Positions 1 to 8,468 of a stretch of 64,000 bases of DNA are shown here, piece after piece (within the stretch, counting starts at the first letter, position 1; each line of letters opens with the position of its first letter). The stretch spans positions 10,574-74,573 of the forward strand of contig NZ_JBEWSZ010000014.1 in the NCBI RefSeq assembly GCF_040537815.1, in the 5' to 3' direction. Under the pieces are notes generated by a model that worked only from the letters and a program-made list of their open reading frames with translations, did no database searches and was not told the DNA's origin. The stretch is from Mesorhizobium shangrilense (GTDB lineage Bacteria > Pseudomonadota > Alphaproteobacteria > Rhizobiales > Rhizobiaceae). A program made the translations under genes and the position numbers.

Positions 1-46
1 CCATTTTCACGGCGGTCGGATAGCTCCAGTTGGCGGTAGTCGTCAT
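1..46 (-). CDS. Iron-containing alcohol dehydrogenase, N-terminus only (partial)
   Basis: Reading the minus strand from an ATG at 46 gives MTTTANWSYPTAVKM, continuing off the window edge. The NWSYPTAVK pattern is how many group III (iron-dependent) alcohol dehydrogenases begin, just before the NAD-binding region. It starts one base after the stop of the aldehyde dehydrogenase gene at 48, so the two are almost certainly cotranscribed. An alcohol dehydrogenase with an aldehyde dehydrogenase would take an alcohol to the acid. Only 15 codons are visible, so the family call is tentative. Confidence 0.5.
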   Translation of the reverse strand, partial: MTTTANWSYPTAVKM

Positions 47-47
47 A

Positions 48-1430
48 TCAGAGTGCCTTCTTGAGATGATAAGATTTCGGACGGGTCAGGTTCTGGAACC
101 CTAGGATCGAGAGCGAGCCGCCCTTGCCGGTTTCCTTGCAGCCGGTCCAGCACAGAGCGGGATCGAGATAATCGGCGCGGTTCATGAAGATCGTGCCGGT
201 CTCGATGTTGCGGCCGATGCGCGCGGCGCGCTCGGGATCCTGCGTCCAAAGCGAGGCGGTCAGGCCATAGGGGCTGTCGTTCATCAGTTCCAGCGCTTCG
301 GCGTCGTTAGCCACCTTCATGATGCCCACGACGGGGCCGAAGCTCTCCTCACGCATCACGGTCATGGAGTGATCAACATTGACAAGGATCTGCGGGGCCA
401 GATAGGCGCCGCCATCGTCGGCGGGGAACAGGCTCTGGTCGACAAGGCCCTTCGCGCCCCTGGCGAGCGCATCGGAAACCTGCGCACGCACCGTTGCGGC
501 AAAGCGCTTGTTGGCCATCGGGCCCAGCGTCGTTTCTTTCTCCAGCGGATTGCCGAGCTTGTAGACGGAGGCGAAAGCCACCGATTTTTCCACGAACCGG
601 TCGAAGAGGCTTTCATGCACATAGACGCGCTCGATGCCGCAGCAGCACTGTCCGGAATTGAAGAAGGCGCCATCCATCAGCGTGTCGACGGCGGCGTCGA
701 GATTGGCGTCTTCCATGACATAGCCCGGGTCCTTGCCTCCGAGTTCAAGGCCGAGGCCATTGAACGTGCCGGCTGCCGCCCGCTCGATGGCGCGGCCACC
801 GGCAACCGAGCCAGTGAAGTTGATGAAGTTGAAATTGTTGTCTGCGATCAGCGCCGAGGTGGTGTCGTGGTCGAGGAAGACATTGACGAAGACGTCATCG
901 GGAACACCCGCTTCGACAAAGGCGCGCACCATGCGCTCGCCGACTAGCAGGGTCTGGCTGGCATGCTTGATCACCACGGTGTTGCCCGCCATCAAAGCCG
1001 GCGCGACCGTGTTGATTGCCGTCATGTATGGGTAGTTCCACGGTGCGATCACGAAGACGACGCCATGCGGCTCACGCTCGATGCGGCGTTCGAAGGCTGC
1101 GCTCTCCTCAACAACAAAGGGCGTGAGGCTGTCGGCGGCGATGGAGGCCACATAGTTGGATCGCTCGTTTACGCCGCGGAACTCGCCGCCGTAGCGCACC
1201 GGACGTCCCATTTGCCAGGTGATTTCGGGCACGACCTCCTCGGCCATCTCGTTTAGGCGGGCAACACCCTTCATCACCAGTTCCACGCGCTCTTCCAGCG
1301 GGCGTTTCGCCCAAGCCTTCTGCGCCCTCCGGGCACTGGCAATCAATGCCTTCGCGGGGTCGAAGCCGAGGGCTTCGCGCTCGGCGTAGACCTTGCTGTC
1401 GACGGGCGATATGCATCTTATGACGGTCAT
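48..1430 (-). CDS. NAD(P)-dependent aldehyde dehydrogenase
   Basis: A 460-residue protein of the ALDH superfamily that oxidises an aldehyde to its acid in the cytoplasm. The cofactor-domain motif VIAPWNYPY lies near residue 128, the FTGSVAGG nucleotide-binding turn near 205, the general-base glutamate in LELGGKD is E229, and the catalytic cysteine sits in NSGQCCC (about C263). Length is near normal for the family (450-500). The ATG overlaps the stop of the upstream amidohydrolase gene by four bases (ATGA), so translation is coupled. Its partners (iron alcohol dehydrogenase below, N-formylglutamate amidohydrolase-like protein above) suggest a small catabolic operon. The substrate cannot be read from sequence. 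Confidence 0.93.
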   Translation of the reverse strand: MTVIRCISPVDSKVYAEREALGFDPAKALIASARRAQKAWAKRPLEERVELVMKGVARLNEMAEEVVPEITWQMGRPVRYGGEFRGVNERSNYVASIAADSLTPFVVEESAAFERRIEREPHGVVFVIAPWNYPYMTAINTVAPALMAGNTVVIKHASQTLLVGERMVRAFVEAGVPDDVFVNVFLDHDTTSALIADNNFNFINFTGSVAGGRAIERAAAGTFNGLGLELGGKDPGYVMEDANLDAAVDTLMDGAFFNSGQCCCGIERVYVHESLFDRFVEKSVAFASVYKLGNPLEKETTLGPMANKRFAATVRAQVSDALARGAKGLVDQSLFPADDGGAYLAPQILVNVDHSMTVMREESFGPVVGIMKVANDAEALELMNDSPYGLTASLWTQDPERAARIGRNIETGTIFMNRADYLDPALCWTGCKETGKGGSLSILGFQNLTRPKSYHLKKAL

Positions 1431-2224
1431 GATCGACCTCCTGTTTGGATTGTTTTTTCAGGCCACTCCGAGTCCGGAGAAAGAGCGTTGGAGATCAGCC
1501 CGCCGAGATAAGCCGCCATCACGTCGATCTCCTCCTGCGTTCGTAGAAGATCGTTGCGAACCTCGATCATAACGTTGAGGAGCCCATTTTGAACGCCATG
1601 CTCTATAAGCGTGTGCGTGACGCCATCCTCAGGGCCGTAAGGCTCGTTTCTGCGGGTTACATAACTGCAGTTCAGTCCCTCGGTCTGCGCGAGCATCGCA
1701 TCGGCAAACCGTGTATCGACATCGTGAAGGATGCCGACTTCAACGTCCCGCGGTTTGCCAAAATAGACGGGTGTGAAGCTGTGGACCGTTGCCAGGACGG
1801 TCTGCCGACCCGACCGCTTGCGGGCGTCAAGCAAGCCGGAAAGGCCCTTTTGAAACGGGCGATAGAATGTTTTCACGCGCTGGCTGCGCTCTTGCTCGGA
1901 AAGATTCCCATTGCCAGGGATGTTATAGGTTTCGCTCTTATCGCGAATGGCCGCGGGGCTTTCTGGCGGACGGTTACAATCATAGAGCAGTCGAGAGTAG
2001 CGCTGGTAGCACAAGGTCGCGTCGAACATCCTCGCTAAGCGCATCGAGAGAACGAGAGCGCCCGGATCCCAAGCGATGTGACTCAGGGGAGCGTCCTGCT
2101 GCAGACCAAGATCTCCAAAGACGCTGGGAATTGTCGCAGCGGCATGTTCACAGACCAACAGCACATCGCCTTCGCCATGTGCATTGAACACCGCAAAAGG
2201 TGTATCGTCTTTGCAGCTCAACAT
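1427..2224 (-). CDS. N-formylglutamate amidohydrolase family protein
   Basis: A 265-residue member of the N-formylglutamate amidohydrolase family. These metal-dependent enzymes hydrolyse N-formylglutamate or related N-acyl amino acids, as in the last step of one histidine-utilisation route. Visible family signatures are LVCEHAAATIP near residue 22, the HIAWDPGA segment near 48, YDCNRPPES near 83 and LATVHSFTPVYFG near 143. The gene is first in a minus-strand run with the aldehyde dehydrogenase and overlaps it by four bases. No other hut genes are visible, so histidine is not proved as the source. The Shine-Dalgarno match before the ATG at 2224 is weak. Confidence 0.82.
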   Translation of the reverse strand: MLSCKDDTPFAVFNAHGEGDVLLVCEHAAATIPSVFGDLGLQQDAPLSHIAWDPGALVLSMRLARMFDATLCYQRYSRLLYDCNRPPESPAAIRDKSETYNIPGNGNLSEQERSQRVKTFYRPFQKGLSGLLDARKRSGRQTVLATVHSFTPVYFGKPRDVEVGILHDVDTRFADAMLAQTEGLNCSYVTRRNEPYGPEDGVTHTLIEHGVQNGLLNVMIEVRNDLLRTQEEIDVMAAYLGGLISNALSPDSEWPEKTIQTGGRS

Positions 2225-2568
2225 ATCGTCAGTCCACGCCCGGCGCCCCGATGTTTCGAGGCGGACGCTCGCTCGCGGCAGGCCATGCGTGTTTCCCGCC
2301 GCCTATAGGCCGCCGGTGCAGTTTGCGGCTTGGGAATTGATCGACGGCTCAGGCCAACGGAAAGTGTTGGCAAAGAGCTTTCCTGTTGCGCTGGAGGTGA
2401 GCCCCGCGCCGGAACTTCAACCAGCTTGCACAGCGTGCGAGTGAGTCCGACTTCGCCGTCAAAGGCGACCACCATGGCTTCGCTGAATGCCAAACCCTTT
2501 GTTGTATACATGAGGAAGACCGTGTCTCCTTGCGCCCAGCTGTCGCCCGGACGGAACGTGTGTCCCAC
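2218..2568 (-). CDS. Hypothetical protein, possibly a fragment
   Basis: A 116-codon open frame in the gap between the amidohydrolase and the M24 gene. The first 55 residues (a stretch containing GDTVFLMYTTKGLAFSEA) look protein-like, with alternating hydrophobic strands. The rest is arginine/proline-rich and resembles out-of-frame translation. It runs seven bases into the amidohydrolase gene. I do not recognise the family. It may be a short conserved protein with a frameshifted tail, or a remnant. Confidence 0.28.
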   Translation of the reverse strand: MGHTFRPGDSWAQGDTVFLMYTTKGLAFSEAMVVAFDGEVGLTRTLCKLVEVPARGSPPAQQESSLPTLSVGLSRRSIPKPQTAPAAYRRRETRMACRERASASKHRGAGRGLTIC

Positions 2569-2633
2569 ATCGATAGGATAGCGCGCTGCCTTCTATCGAT
2601 GCATGCTGAGGAATTCGGCGGGAATACTTAAGA

Positions 2634-3833
2634 TCAAATTTGATGGAGCTTTCTCGGATGATCAACCAAAAGCTCATAGCCCTTTTCAGTGATCACAACG
2701 GACTCACTGAAAGCGATCCCAAACTTGCTGGGGGCGGTGAAGTTCATCGGGACGTGGAATGCCATCCCGGGCTTCAGGACTAGGTCAATCCCTTCGGCTA
2801 TATGGAGGCCGTTTCCCCATGTTGGTGGAAACGTAGCTCCAAGTCCATACGCATAGGATCCAAAAAAGTAGAGCTCGTCGTCTAGGGACTTGTGTGCCTT
2901 CTTAGCATGGGCCACGATATCCCTAAATTCGATCCCGGGCTTCATCATCTCGAGCATTGCGGACAGGGTCGCTTCTGCTGCATCCGCAAACCGCATCATG
3001 TCATCAGACGGTTTTCCAGTGACTATCGTCCGCATCAAGGGTGCAGTATACCGATGATGGTTCCCCCCATACTCCAGAAAGATCACGTCGTTATCCTGAA
3101 TCAAAACCCTTCTAAAAGTTTGATGCGGAAAACTTGTGCGGACACCCGACGTTACGATTGGTTGAACGGACATGAATTCGCTACCAGCGCCAATCATTGC
3201 CTCATATCCGGCTTTCGCAATATCATTGTCGTAGATGCCAGGCCTAGTGATGGCATATGATGCTTCAACTCCTGCCGCAGTATAGGAGCCGGAATTCTTC
3301 AAGCATTCGATCTCTACGTCTGATTTGACGTAGGACACCTCTTCCACAATCATTGAGGCGTCGATAAACGTCGCGTTCGGCAACTTTGAAGCCAGTGCTT
3401 GAAAAACGCTCGCAAGCAGGCCTTTTCGGCCGAGTTCTAGGCCAATTCGCTTCTTATCCTGAACCTTAGAATGGAGCACTTTCACCAAATCGTCCCCCGG
3501 CCCAGACCGGAACTGTTGCTGCCAGACGGACGTGTAGACTTCGGTTACGTTAGAATTTACGATAGCCGACGGTATCTCAAGGTCCGCTACATGCATGAAC
3601 GGATTGCCATCAAGTGGGATTATTAGCGAGACATAGTTCCCGCTGCCAAATGTATAGTATCCCGTCAGATAATAGACACTGTTTGGGTCCGTGAGTATTA
3701 ATGTCTCGATACCCTTTGCGGCCATTTGCAATTTTACAAGTTTGGCGCGCCTCTCATATTCGTCGTTGTCGAAGATAATACCGGTTCCTGCGTCGTGTCT
3801 TTCGAGTATGTCCTGATATTGGCGCGCGTCCAT
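2634..3833 (-). CDS. M24-fold hydrolase of the creatinase / ectoine-hydrolase (DoeA) type
   Basis: A 399-residue protein with the creatinase N-terminal domain (to about residue 165; motif DPNSVYYLTGYYTFGSG near 49) followed by the pita-bread M24 catalytic domain. True metallopeptidases of this fold carry five metal ligands (D, D, H, E, E). Here the first pair lies in FLEYGGNHHRYTAPLMRT, so the usual aspartates are gone. The usual GHG is YGLG, and GMxxxxEP is GMAFHVPMNF. That resembles creatinase and DoeA, which hydrolyse C-N bonds without metal. It is on the opposite strand to the transporter operon and next to the GntR gene, suggesting that it acts on the imported compound. Confidence 0.88.
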   Translation of the reverse strand: MDARQYQDILERHDAGTGIIFDNDEYERRAKLVKLQMAAKGIETLILTDPNSVYYLTGYYTFGSGNYVSLIIPLDGNPFMHVADLEIPSAIVNSNVTEVYTSVWQQQFRSGPGDDLVKVLHSKVQDKKRIGLELGRKGLLASVFQALASKLPNATFIDASMIVEEVSYVKSDVEIECLKNSGSYTAAGVEASYAITRPGIYDNDIAKAGYEAMIGAGSEFMSVQPIVTSGVRTSFPHQTFRRVLIQDNDVIFLEYGGNHHRYTAPLMRTIVTGKPSDDMMRFADAAEATLSAMLEMMKPGIEFRDIVAHAKKAHKSLDDELYFFGSYAYGLGATFPPTWGNGLHIAEGIDLVLKPGMAFHVPMNFTAPSKFGIAFSESVVITEKGYELLVDHPRKLHQI

Positions 3834-3930
3834 GTTTGTATCCTGTCAAGATAAGGGTCGATGTGGATGGGAAGCTTATCGCATTTGATTTCGCGCGTGC
3901 CAAAGCGCGTTCAGAGCGGATTTCTGGCAT

Positions 3931-4611
3931 CTATACGAGGCCTTCAATTAGAACTGCGAAATGTCTGACATAATTCCTTCTGACCGCCATGACACCTTTG
4001 GTGTCTTTTGATTTCATAGAGCGGATCATTTCATTGAGCTCCGAAATCGTCAGCGACATCCAGGGTTGCCACAATTTCGGGACCGTTACCCACCACTGGC
4101 GCGCTGTTCGAAAATGGAGGTTGTCATATATATCGCGCAAAGCGTCTGTATCAATTATTCTACGCAGTATTTCGTGGTGTGAATTAATTATCTTCAAATA
4201 TTCTTCAAGATCGTGATCAAATTCCAGTGACTTGGTTCTCCGTACCAGAGATTCCATGTCCGCTATGTCAGCACTGCTATAATCACGCCGCGCCAGGTCG
4301 CCCACAATCTCGTCTATTCTGACACGAAGGGCCACTAGGCCATTCATCTCTTCTGACTGGTAGTTTGTTACGATCGTTCCGACCGCGTTGATCGTCTCGA
4401 CGAGCCCCTCGAATTGAAGCTTTTGGAGAGCTTGACGTATCGGCGTTCGGCTCACGCCAAACTCCGCTGCCATCTCGGCTTCCTTGAGCAGCATCCCGGG
4501 AGGATAAGTGAGCATAATTATCCGATTGCGAAGCGTGCCGTGGATCAGATGAAGGCGCTTCTGCGACTGCGTGTCGGCGGCTCTGACCCTCGCCTTGACC
4601 TGTCTTGCCAT
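3931..4611 (-). CDS. GntR-family transcriptional regulator with FCD ligand domain
   Basis: A 226-residue regulator. Residues about 15-85 form the GntR winged helix (YPPGMLLKEAEMAAEFGVSR followed by TPIRQALQKLQFEGLV). The rest is an all-helical FCD domain that would bind a small acid or metal-ligand effector. An open frame continues upstream to 4821, but the start chosen is the ATG at 4611, preceded by GAGGGGCGATTTGAA and matching normal FadR/VanR-type length. The gene lies between the M24 gene and the divergent ABC operon at 4921, so it is probably their local regulator. Two near-identical candidate boxes (4661-4670, 4848-4857) fit this. Confidence 0.92.
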   Translation of the reverse strand: MARQVKARVRAADTQSQKRLHLIHGTLRNRIIMLTYPPGMLLKEAEMAAEFGVSRTPIRQALQKLQFEGLVETINAVGTIVTNYQSEEMNGLVALRVRIDEIVGDLARRDYSSADIADMESLVRRTKSLEFDHDLEEYLKIINSHHEILRRIIDTDALRDIYDNLHFRTARQWWVTVPKLWQPWMSLTISELNEMIRSMKSKDTKGVMAVRRNYVRHFAVLIEGLV

Positions 4612-4660
4612 TTCAAATCGCCCCTCAAACCGCGACGCGCTCGTGTTCATGTTTGGTATA

Positions 4661-4670
4661 GAGTATACAC
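4661..4670. promoter_or_regulatory. Candidate GntR operator box 1
   Basis: GAGTATACAC, about 50 bases upstream of the GntR start codon. It contains the palindromic core GTATAC and differs by one base from the box at 4848-4857. GntR/FadR-type regulators commonly bind short palindromes of TNGTNTACNA type. Binding is inferred, not shown. Confidence 0.4.
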
Positions 4671-4847
4671 AGTGCCAAGCGGCGTCAACGTATTCGAGGC
4701 CGTGGGGAAGGTACCCCTGCCAACGGAGAAGTCCAGAAATGTCAGAAGTATGCGTAGCATTGCGCCGCTCAGGCCGCCGCAAACGGGGCCAGCGTCCAGC
4801 CGATATCGCGCCGCCGCCCATTCACATAATTGACATAAGACTTAACT

Positions 4848-4857
4848 GAGTGTACAC
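4848..4857. promoter_or_regulatory. Candidate GntR operator box 2
   Basis: GAGTGTACAC, with the perfect palindrome GTGTACAC inside it, about 65 bases upstream of the ABC substrate-binding gene at 4921. With box 1 it brackets the divergent promoter region, as expected for an autoregulated repressor that also controls the transport operon. Confidence 0.42.
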
Positions 4858-4920
4858 ACGCTATCGGTTGGGCTGACGCCTTGCCTCATCAAAAATCTAG
4901 AAAACTCTAGGGGAACGGTT

Positions 4921-6519
4921 ATGAAGAATGAGAACTCTGGGAGTAGGGCAGTATCTGGCGTAAGTCGGAGAACGCTTATTAAGACTGGTTTTGCAGTCGG
5001 CGGATTGCTCGCACTCGAGCGCGCCGGTTGGGCGGCAGGAACGTCGGTTGCGCCTAAGCGTGGGGGGCACTTCCGTGCCGGAGTTGGCGGTGCAAATACC
5101 GGTGATTCCCTAGATCCCAGTACCTTCACCGACACTTTCATAATCTCCCTAGCCTTTGCCATTCGCGACAACCTGGTAGCGGTCGGCGCGGATAACAATC
5201 TCGAGGCAGGCCTTGCGGAGAGTTGGGAGACCGGCAAAAATGCGACTGAATGGACGTTTAAGATCAGACGTGGCGTTCGCTTTTCGAATGGTAAGTCGCT
5301 CACTACGGATGACGTGATCGCTTCGATCCACTATCATCGTGGTGAGAAGTCTAAGTCTGGTGCTGCCAGCCTCCTGGAGCGTGTGAAAGATATTTCCGCC
5401 GTCGGGGATGATGCTGTAAAATTCACGCTTAAGTTCGCCGACGTCGACTTTCCGTTCGTCCTCACGGACTATCACCTGAACATCCTTCCCAGTGCGGATG
5501 GTTCCGTTGATTGGAAGTCTGGTGCAGGTACTGGACCCTACAAGCTTGAGAGTTTCGAACCGGGTGTTAGCGCGAAATTGTCGCGGAGCGCTGAGCACTG
5601 GAACAGCGCGGTTGGCTTCTTCGATTCTATCGAATTGATTGCGATCAACGACGCGGCTACGCGGCAGAATGCGTTGATCTACGGCGAAGTTGATGCGATC
5701 AGCAAGCCCGACCTCAAGCTAATTAGCTTCCTTGAGCGGAACAAAGATATTCAGATCGTGGATGTCCCTGGCCGGATTTGGCACTGCGGCATTATGCGAA
5801 CCGACGTCGCGCCCTTTGACAATAACGATCTGCGGCTTGCGCTTAAGTACTCCATTGACCGCGATCAGTATGTGAAGAAAGTTTTGAAGGGTTATGGCAC
5901 CATTGGCAACGACAATCCACTTGGGCCGGCTTACCGTTTTCATGCTGACGATATTACACCAAGAGAGTACGACACTGACAAGGTCAAATTCCACCTAAAT
6001 AAGGCTGGCTATCACAAGGAGGAATTGAAATTAATAACGGCGGAATTATTTCCGGGCCAGAACAGCGCTGTCGAACTCTATCAGCAGGAAGCAGAAAAGG
6101 CTGGCGTGAATATCAAAATTGAAACACGTCCTACGGACGGCTTCTTCACGGATGTTTGGTTGAAAGAGCCGTTTCAGTGGGGTTGGTGGGGGCCGCGGAT
6201 CACGGAAGATTTGATGCTCTCCCTGACCTTTCTCAGCACTGCGCCGTGGAACGACGCAAAGTTTAAGAGCCCGCGACTTGATCAGCTGATCAACGGTGCT
6301 CGCGCCGAGCTGGACGAAGCGAAGCGCCGAGAAATGTATCGAGAGGCGCAGTTGATCATTAGCAATGAAGGGGGCCACATTGTCCCTGCTAATGCAAATC
6401 TGGTGCAGGCTGTAAACAAGAAGGTAGTAGTGCCGCGCGACGAGTCAGGAAAATGGAAAATCTCCGCAAGCTGGGAGATGGACGGCGGGTATTTTCTGAA
6501 GCGCTGGTCATTCGCATAG
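4921..6519 (+). CDS. ABC transporter substrate-binding protein, peptide/nickel (SBP_bac_5) family
   Basis: A 532-residue periplasmic binding protein for oligopeptide-type importers. The N-terminus carries a twin-arginine signal (SRRTLIK, arginines 16-17, then a hydrophobic stretch and an AAG cleavage region), so it is probably exported folded through Tat. The family hallmark WTFKIRRGVRFSNG lies near residue 104 and the domain extends to the C-terminus. It is the first gene of a five-gene plus-strand run: binding protein, two permeases, a double ATPase and a CehA-like hydrolase. Ligand unknown; peptides, opines and other amides are all possible for this family. Confidence 0.95.
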   Translation: MKNENSGSRAVSGVSRRTLIKTGFAVGGLLALERAGWAAGTSVAPKRGGHFRAGVGGANTGDSLDPSTFTDTFIISLAFAIRDNLVAVGADNNLEAGLAESWETGKNATEWTFKIRRGVRFSNGKSLTTDDVIASIHYHRGEKSKSGAASLLERVKDISAVGDDAVKFTLKFADVDFPFVLTDYHLNILPSADGSVDWKSGAGTGPYKLESFEPGVSAKLSRSAEHWNSAVGFFDSIELIAINDAATRQNALIYGEVDAISKPDLKLISFLERNKDIQIVDVPGRIWHCGIMRTDVAPFDNNDLRLALKYSIDRDQYVKKVLKGYGTIGNDNPLGPAYRFHADDITPREYDTDKVKFHLNKAGYHKEELKLITAELFPGQNSAVELYQQEAEKAGVNIKIETRPTDGFFTDVWLKEPFQWGWWGPRITEDLMLSLTFLSTAPWNDAKFKSPRLDQLINGARAELDEAKRREMYREAQLIISNEGGHIVPANANLVQAVNKKVVVPRDESGKWKISASWEMDGGYFLKRWSFA

Positions 6520-6677
6520 ACGTGTGACTCGTCGATCCCCGCTATTGACATTACCTGCTGCGGTCGTCGTAGGCCAAAGGCATTCAGTCGTGCTTAGAGG
6601 TGGCAGCCGCTGCCTCTCTGCGCGATCTGTGACTTTTCGCGAGAATGGCGCCGGTGTCGCCGGCTATGAAGGCGCTT

Positions 6678-7640
6678 ATGACTCAAATCCTTCGCATGAT
6701 AGCACGACGGGTAGGAATGGGTGTCGTAACCCTATTCTTTGTTTCAATTCTGACATTCGTTTCGGTGGAGATCCTGCCAGGAGACCTTGCTCAGGCGACG
6801 CTTGGTCAATCTGCAACGCCAGAAGCGTTGGCCGAGTTTCGTAAGGAGGTTGGCTTAGACCAGCCGGCGTTTGCTCGCTATATGTCCTGGGTAGATGGCA
6901 TGTTACACGGTGACCTTGGCCGCTCCTTATCTAACGGCAAGGAAATATCGAGTTTGATTCAGGGTCGGTTGAAGAATACGCTTTTTCTGGGCATTTATGC
7001 TGCGTCAATTGCTGTCCCATTGTCGTTGATATTTGGTATATTCGCAGCGCTATATCGCGATAGCGCAAGTGATAAGATAATAAACGCGACCGCCTTAACG
7101 GCGATTTCACTGCCGGAATTTTTCGTTTCGTACATCCTGGTGGTTATTTTCTCCGGCCTCGGATGGTTTCCGGCCCTTGCAAGCATCCACCCGGATATGA
7201 ACCTTTCTGAGCGGCTATATGTATCCTTTTTGCCCGCGCTCACATTAACGTTCGCCGTAACCGCCCACATGCTGCGCATGACTCGAGCGGCGATCGTCAA
7301 TATCCTATCGTATCCTTACATTGAGATGGCGCAGCTGAAGGGGGTTCGCCCCTGGCGTATCATTGTTAGGCATGCGGTGCCAAACGCCATTTCTCCGATC
7401 GTGAACGTCGTGGCGCTAAATCTTGCTTACCTCTTGACTGGGGTGGTTGTTGTCGAGGTGGTATTTGGTTATCCAGGCCTTGGGCAACTTATGGTCGACG
7501 CGGTTACCAGACGTGACGTAACTGTGGTGCAATCTGTCACTATAATATTCGCGAGTGCCTACGTGCTTCTAAATTTAGCGGCCGATATTATTTCGACTAT
7601 CTCTAATCCACGTATTTTCCATGCCAGGAGGAACGCCTAG
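6678..7640 (+). CDS. ABC transporter permease, DppB/OppB type
   Basis: A membrane permease of about 320 residues with around six transmembrane helices. The first begins just after the start (MTQILRMIARRVGMG, then VVTLFFVSILTF). The cytoplasmic EAA-type loop that docks the ATPase reads YIEMAQLKGVRPWRIIVRHA near residue 215. The ATG at 6678 is preferred because GAAGG lies five bases upstream and DppB proteins normally begin right at this RR-rich segment; ATGs at 6645 and 6666 are in frame. It is followed two bases later by the DppC-type partner. Confidence 0.94.
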   Translation: MTQILRMIARRVGMGVVTLFFVSILTFVSVEILPGDLAQATLGQSATPEALAEFRKEVGLDQPAFARYMSWVDGMLHGDLGRSLSNGKEISSLIQGRLKNTLFLGIYAASIAVPLSLIFGIFAALYRDSASDKIINATALTAISLPEFFVSYILVVIFSGLGWFPALASIHPDMNLSERLYVSFLPALTLTFAVTAHMLRMTRAAIVNILSYPYIEMAQLKGVRPWRIIVRHAVPNAISPIVNVVALNLAYLLTGVVVVEVVFGYPGLGQLMVDAVTRRDVTVVQSVTIIFASAYVLLNLAADIISTISNPRIFHARRNA

Positions 7641-7642
7641 CC

Positions 7643-8464
7643 ATGAGTGCCTTTGCGCTCAGAAAAGCCCCGATTACCGCGAAGTTCGGTCTAGCGGTTA
7701 TCGTTTTGTGTTTCTTCACGGCACTTTTTGCGCCGTTGATCGCACCGTACGGACAAGCCGAAGTGGTTGGCGACGCGTTCTTGCCATGGAGCGCTAGCAA
7801 TATTTTTGGAACCGATTCAATCGGGCGAGACATGCTATCCCGAATTATCTTCGGTGCGAGAAATTCTGTCGGTATAGCGGTTGTAACCACTGTCCTTGCC
7901 TTTCTCATTGGCGCGGCATTTGGTATTTTTGCTGCTGTCGTGCGACCTTTCTACGATCAGGTAATAAGCCGTGTTGTAGACGTATTCATGGCGATTCCCT
8001 CGCTAATCTTTCAATTGCTCCTCCTCGCGGCTTTTGGTGTTTCTTTTCTCAACATCGTTTTGATAATTGCGTTCGTCGATTCGACGCGTGTATTCCGACT
8101 GGTTCGTGCAGTCTCAATCGATATTGTTCAACTTGACTTCATCGAGGCGGCACGTTTGCGAGGCGAGGGGGTACTCTACCTTGTTTTCAAGGAAGTTTTA
8201 CCCAATGCCGCCGGCCCAATGATCGTCGAATTCGGCGTTCGATTTTGTTACGTGTTTCTATCAATTGCGGCCTTGTCTTTTCTTGGGGTTGGTGTCCAGC
8301 CGCCGTACGCGGATTGGGGCTCCATGGTTCGGGAGAACGCAGCCCTTATTGGCTATGGAGATATCACGCCGCTTGTCCCGGCTGGGGCAATTGCTTTGCT
8401 CACGGTGGCGGTGAACTTCGTCGTGGATTGGAGATTGCGCGTCATGAGCACGGTGCGGGATTGA
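7643..8464 (+). CDS. ABC transporter permease, DppC/OppC type
   Basis: A 273-residue inner-membrane permease, partner of the preceding DppB-type protein. It shows the DppC-type FGTDSIGRDMLSRIIFGAR motif near residue 50 and an EAA loop (FIEAARLRGEGVLYLVFKEV) near 167. About six hydrophobic helices are visible. The spacing (two bases after the DppB stop, four before the ATPase start) marks a tightly coupled operon. Confidence 0.95.
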   Translation: MSAFALRKAPITAKFGLAVIVLCFFTALFAPLIAPYGQAEVVGDAFLPWSASNIFGTDSIGRDMLSRIIFGARNSVGIAVVTTVLAFLIGAAFGIFAAVVRPFYDQVISRVVDVFMAIPSLIFQLLLLAAFGVSFLNIVLIIAFVDSTRVFRLVRAVSIDIVQLDFIEAARLRGEGVLYLVFKEVLPNAAGPMIVEFGVRFCYVFLSIAALSFLGVGVQPPYADWGSMVRENAALIGYGDITPLVPAGAIALLTVAVNFVVDWRLRVMSTVRD

Positions 8465-8468
8465 GACG

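Noticed and set aside
369..947. Long plus-strand frames over the aldehyde dehydrogenase gene
   Set aside because: Antisense shadows of a well-conserved ALDH; no motifs.
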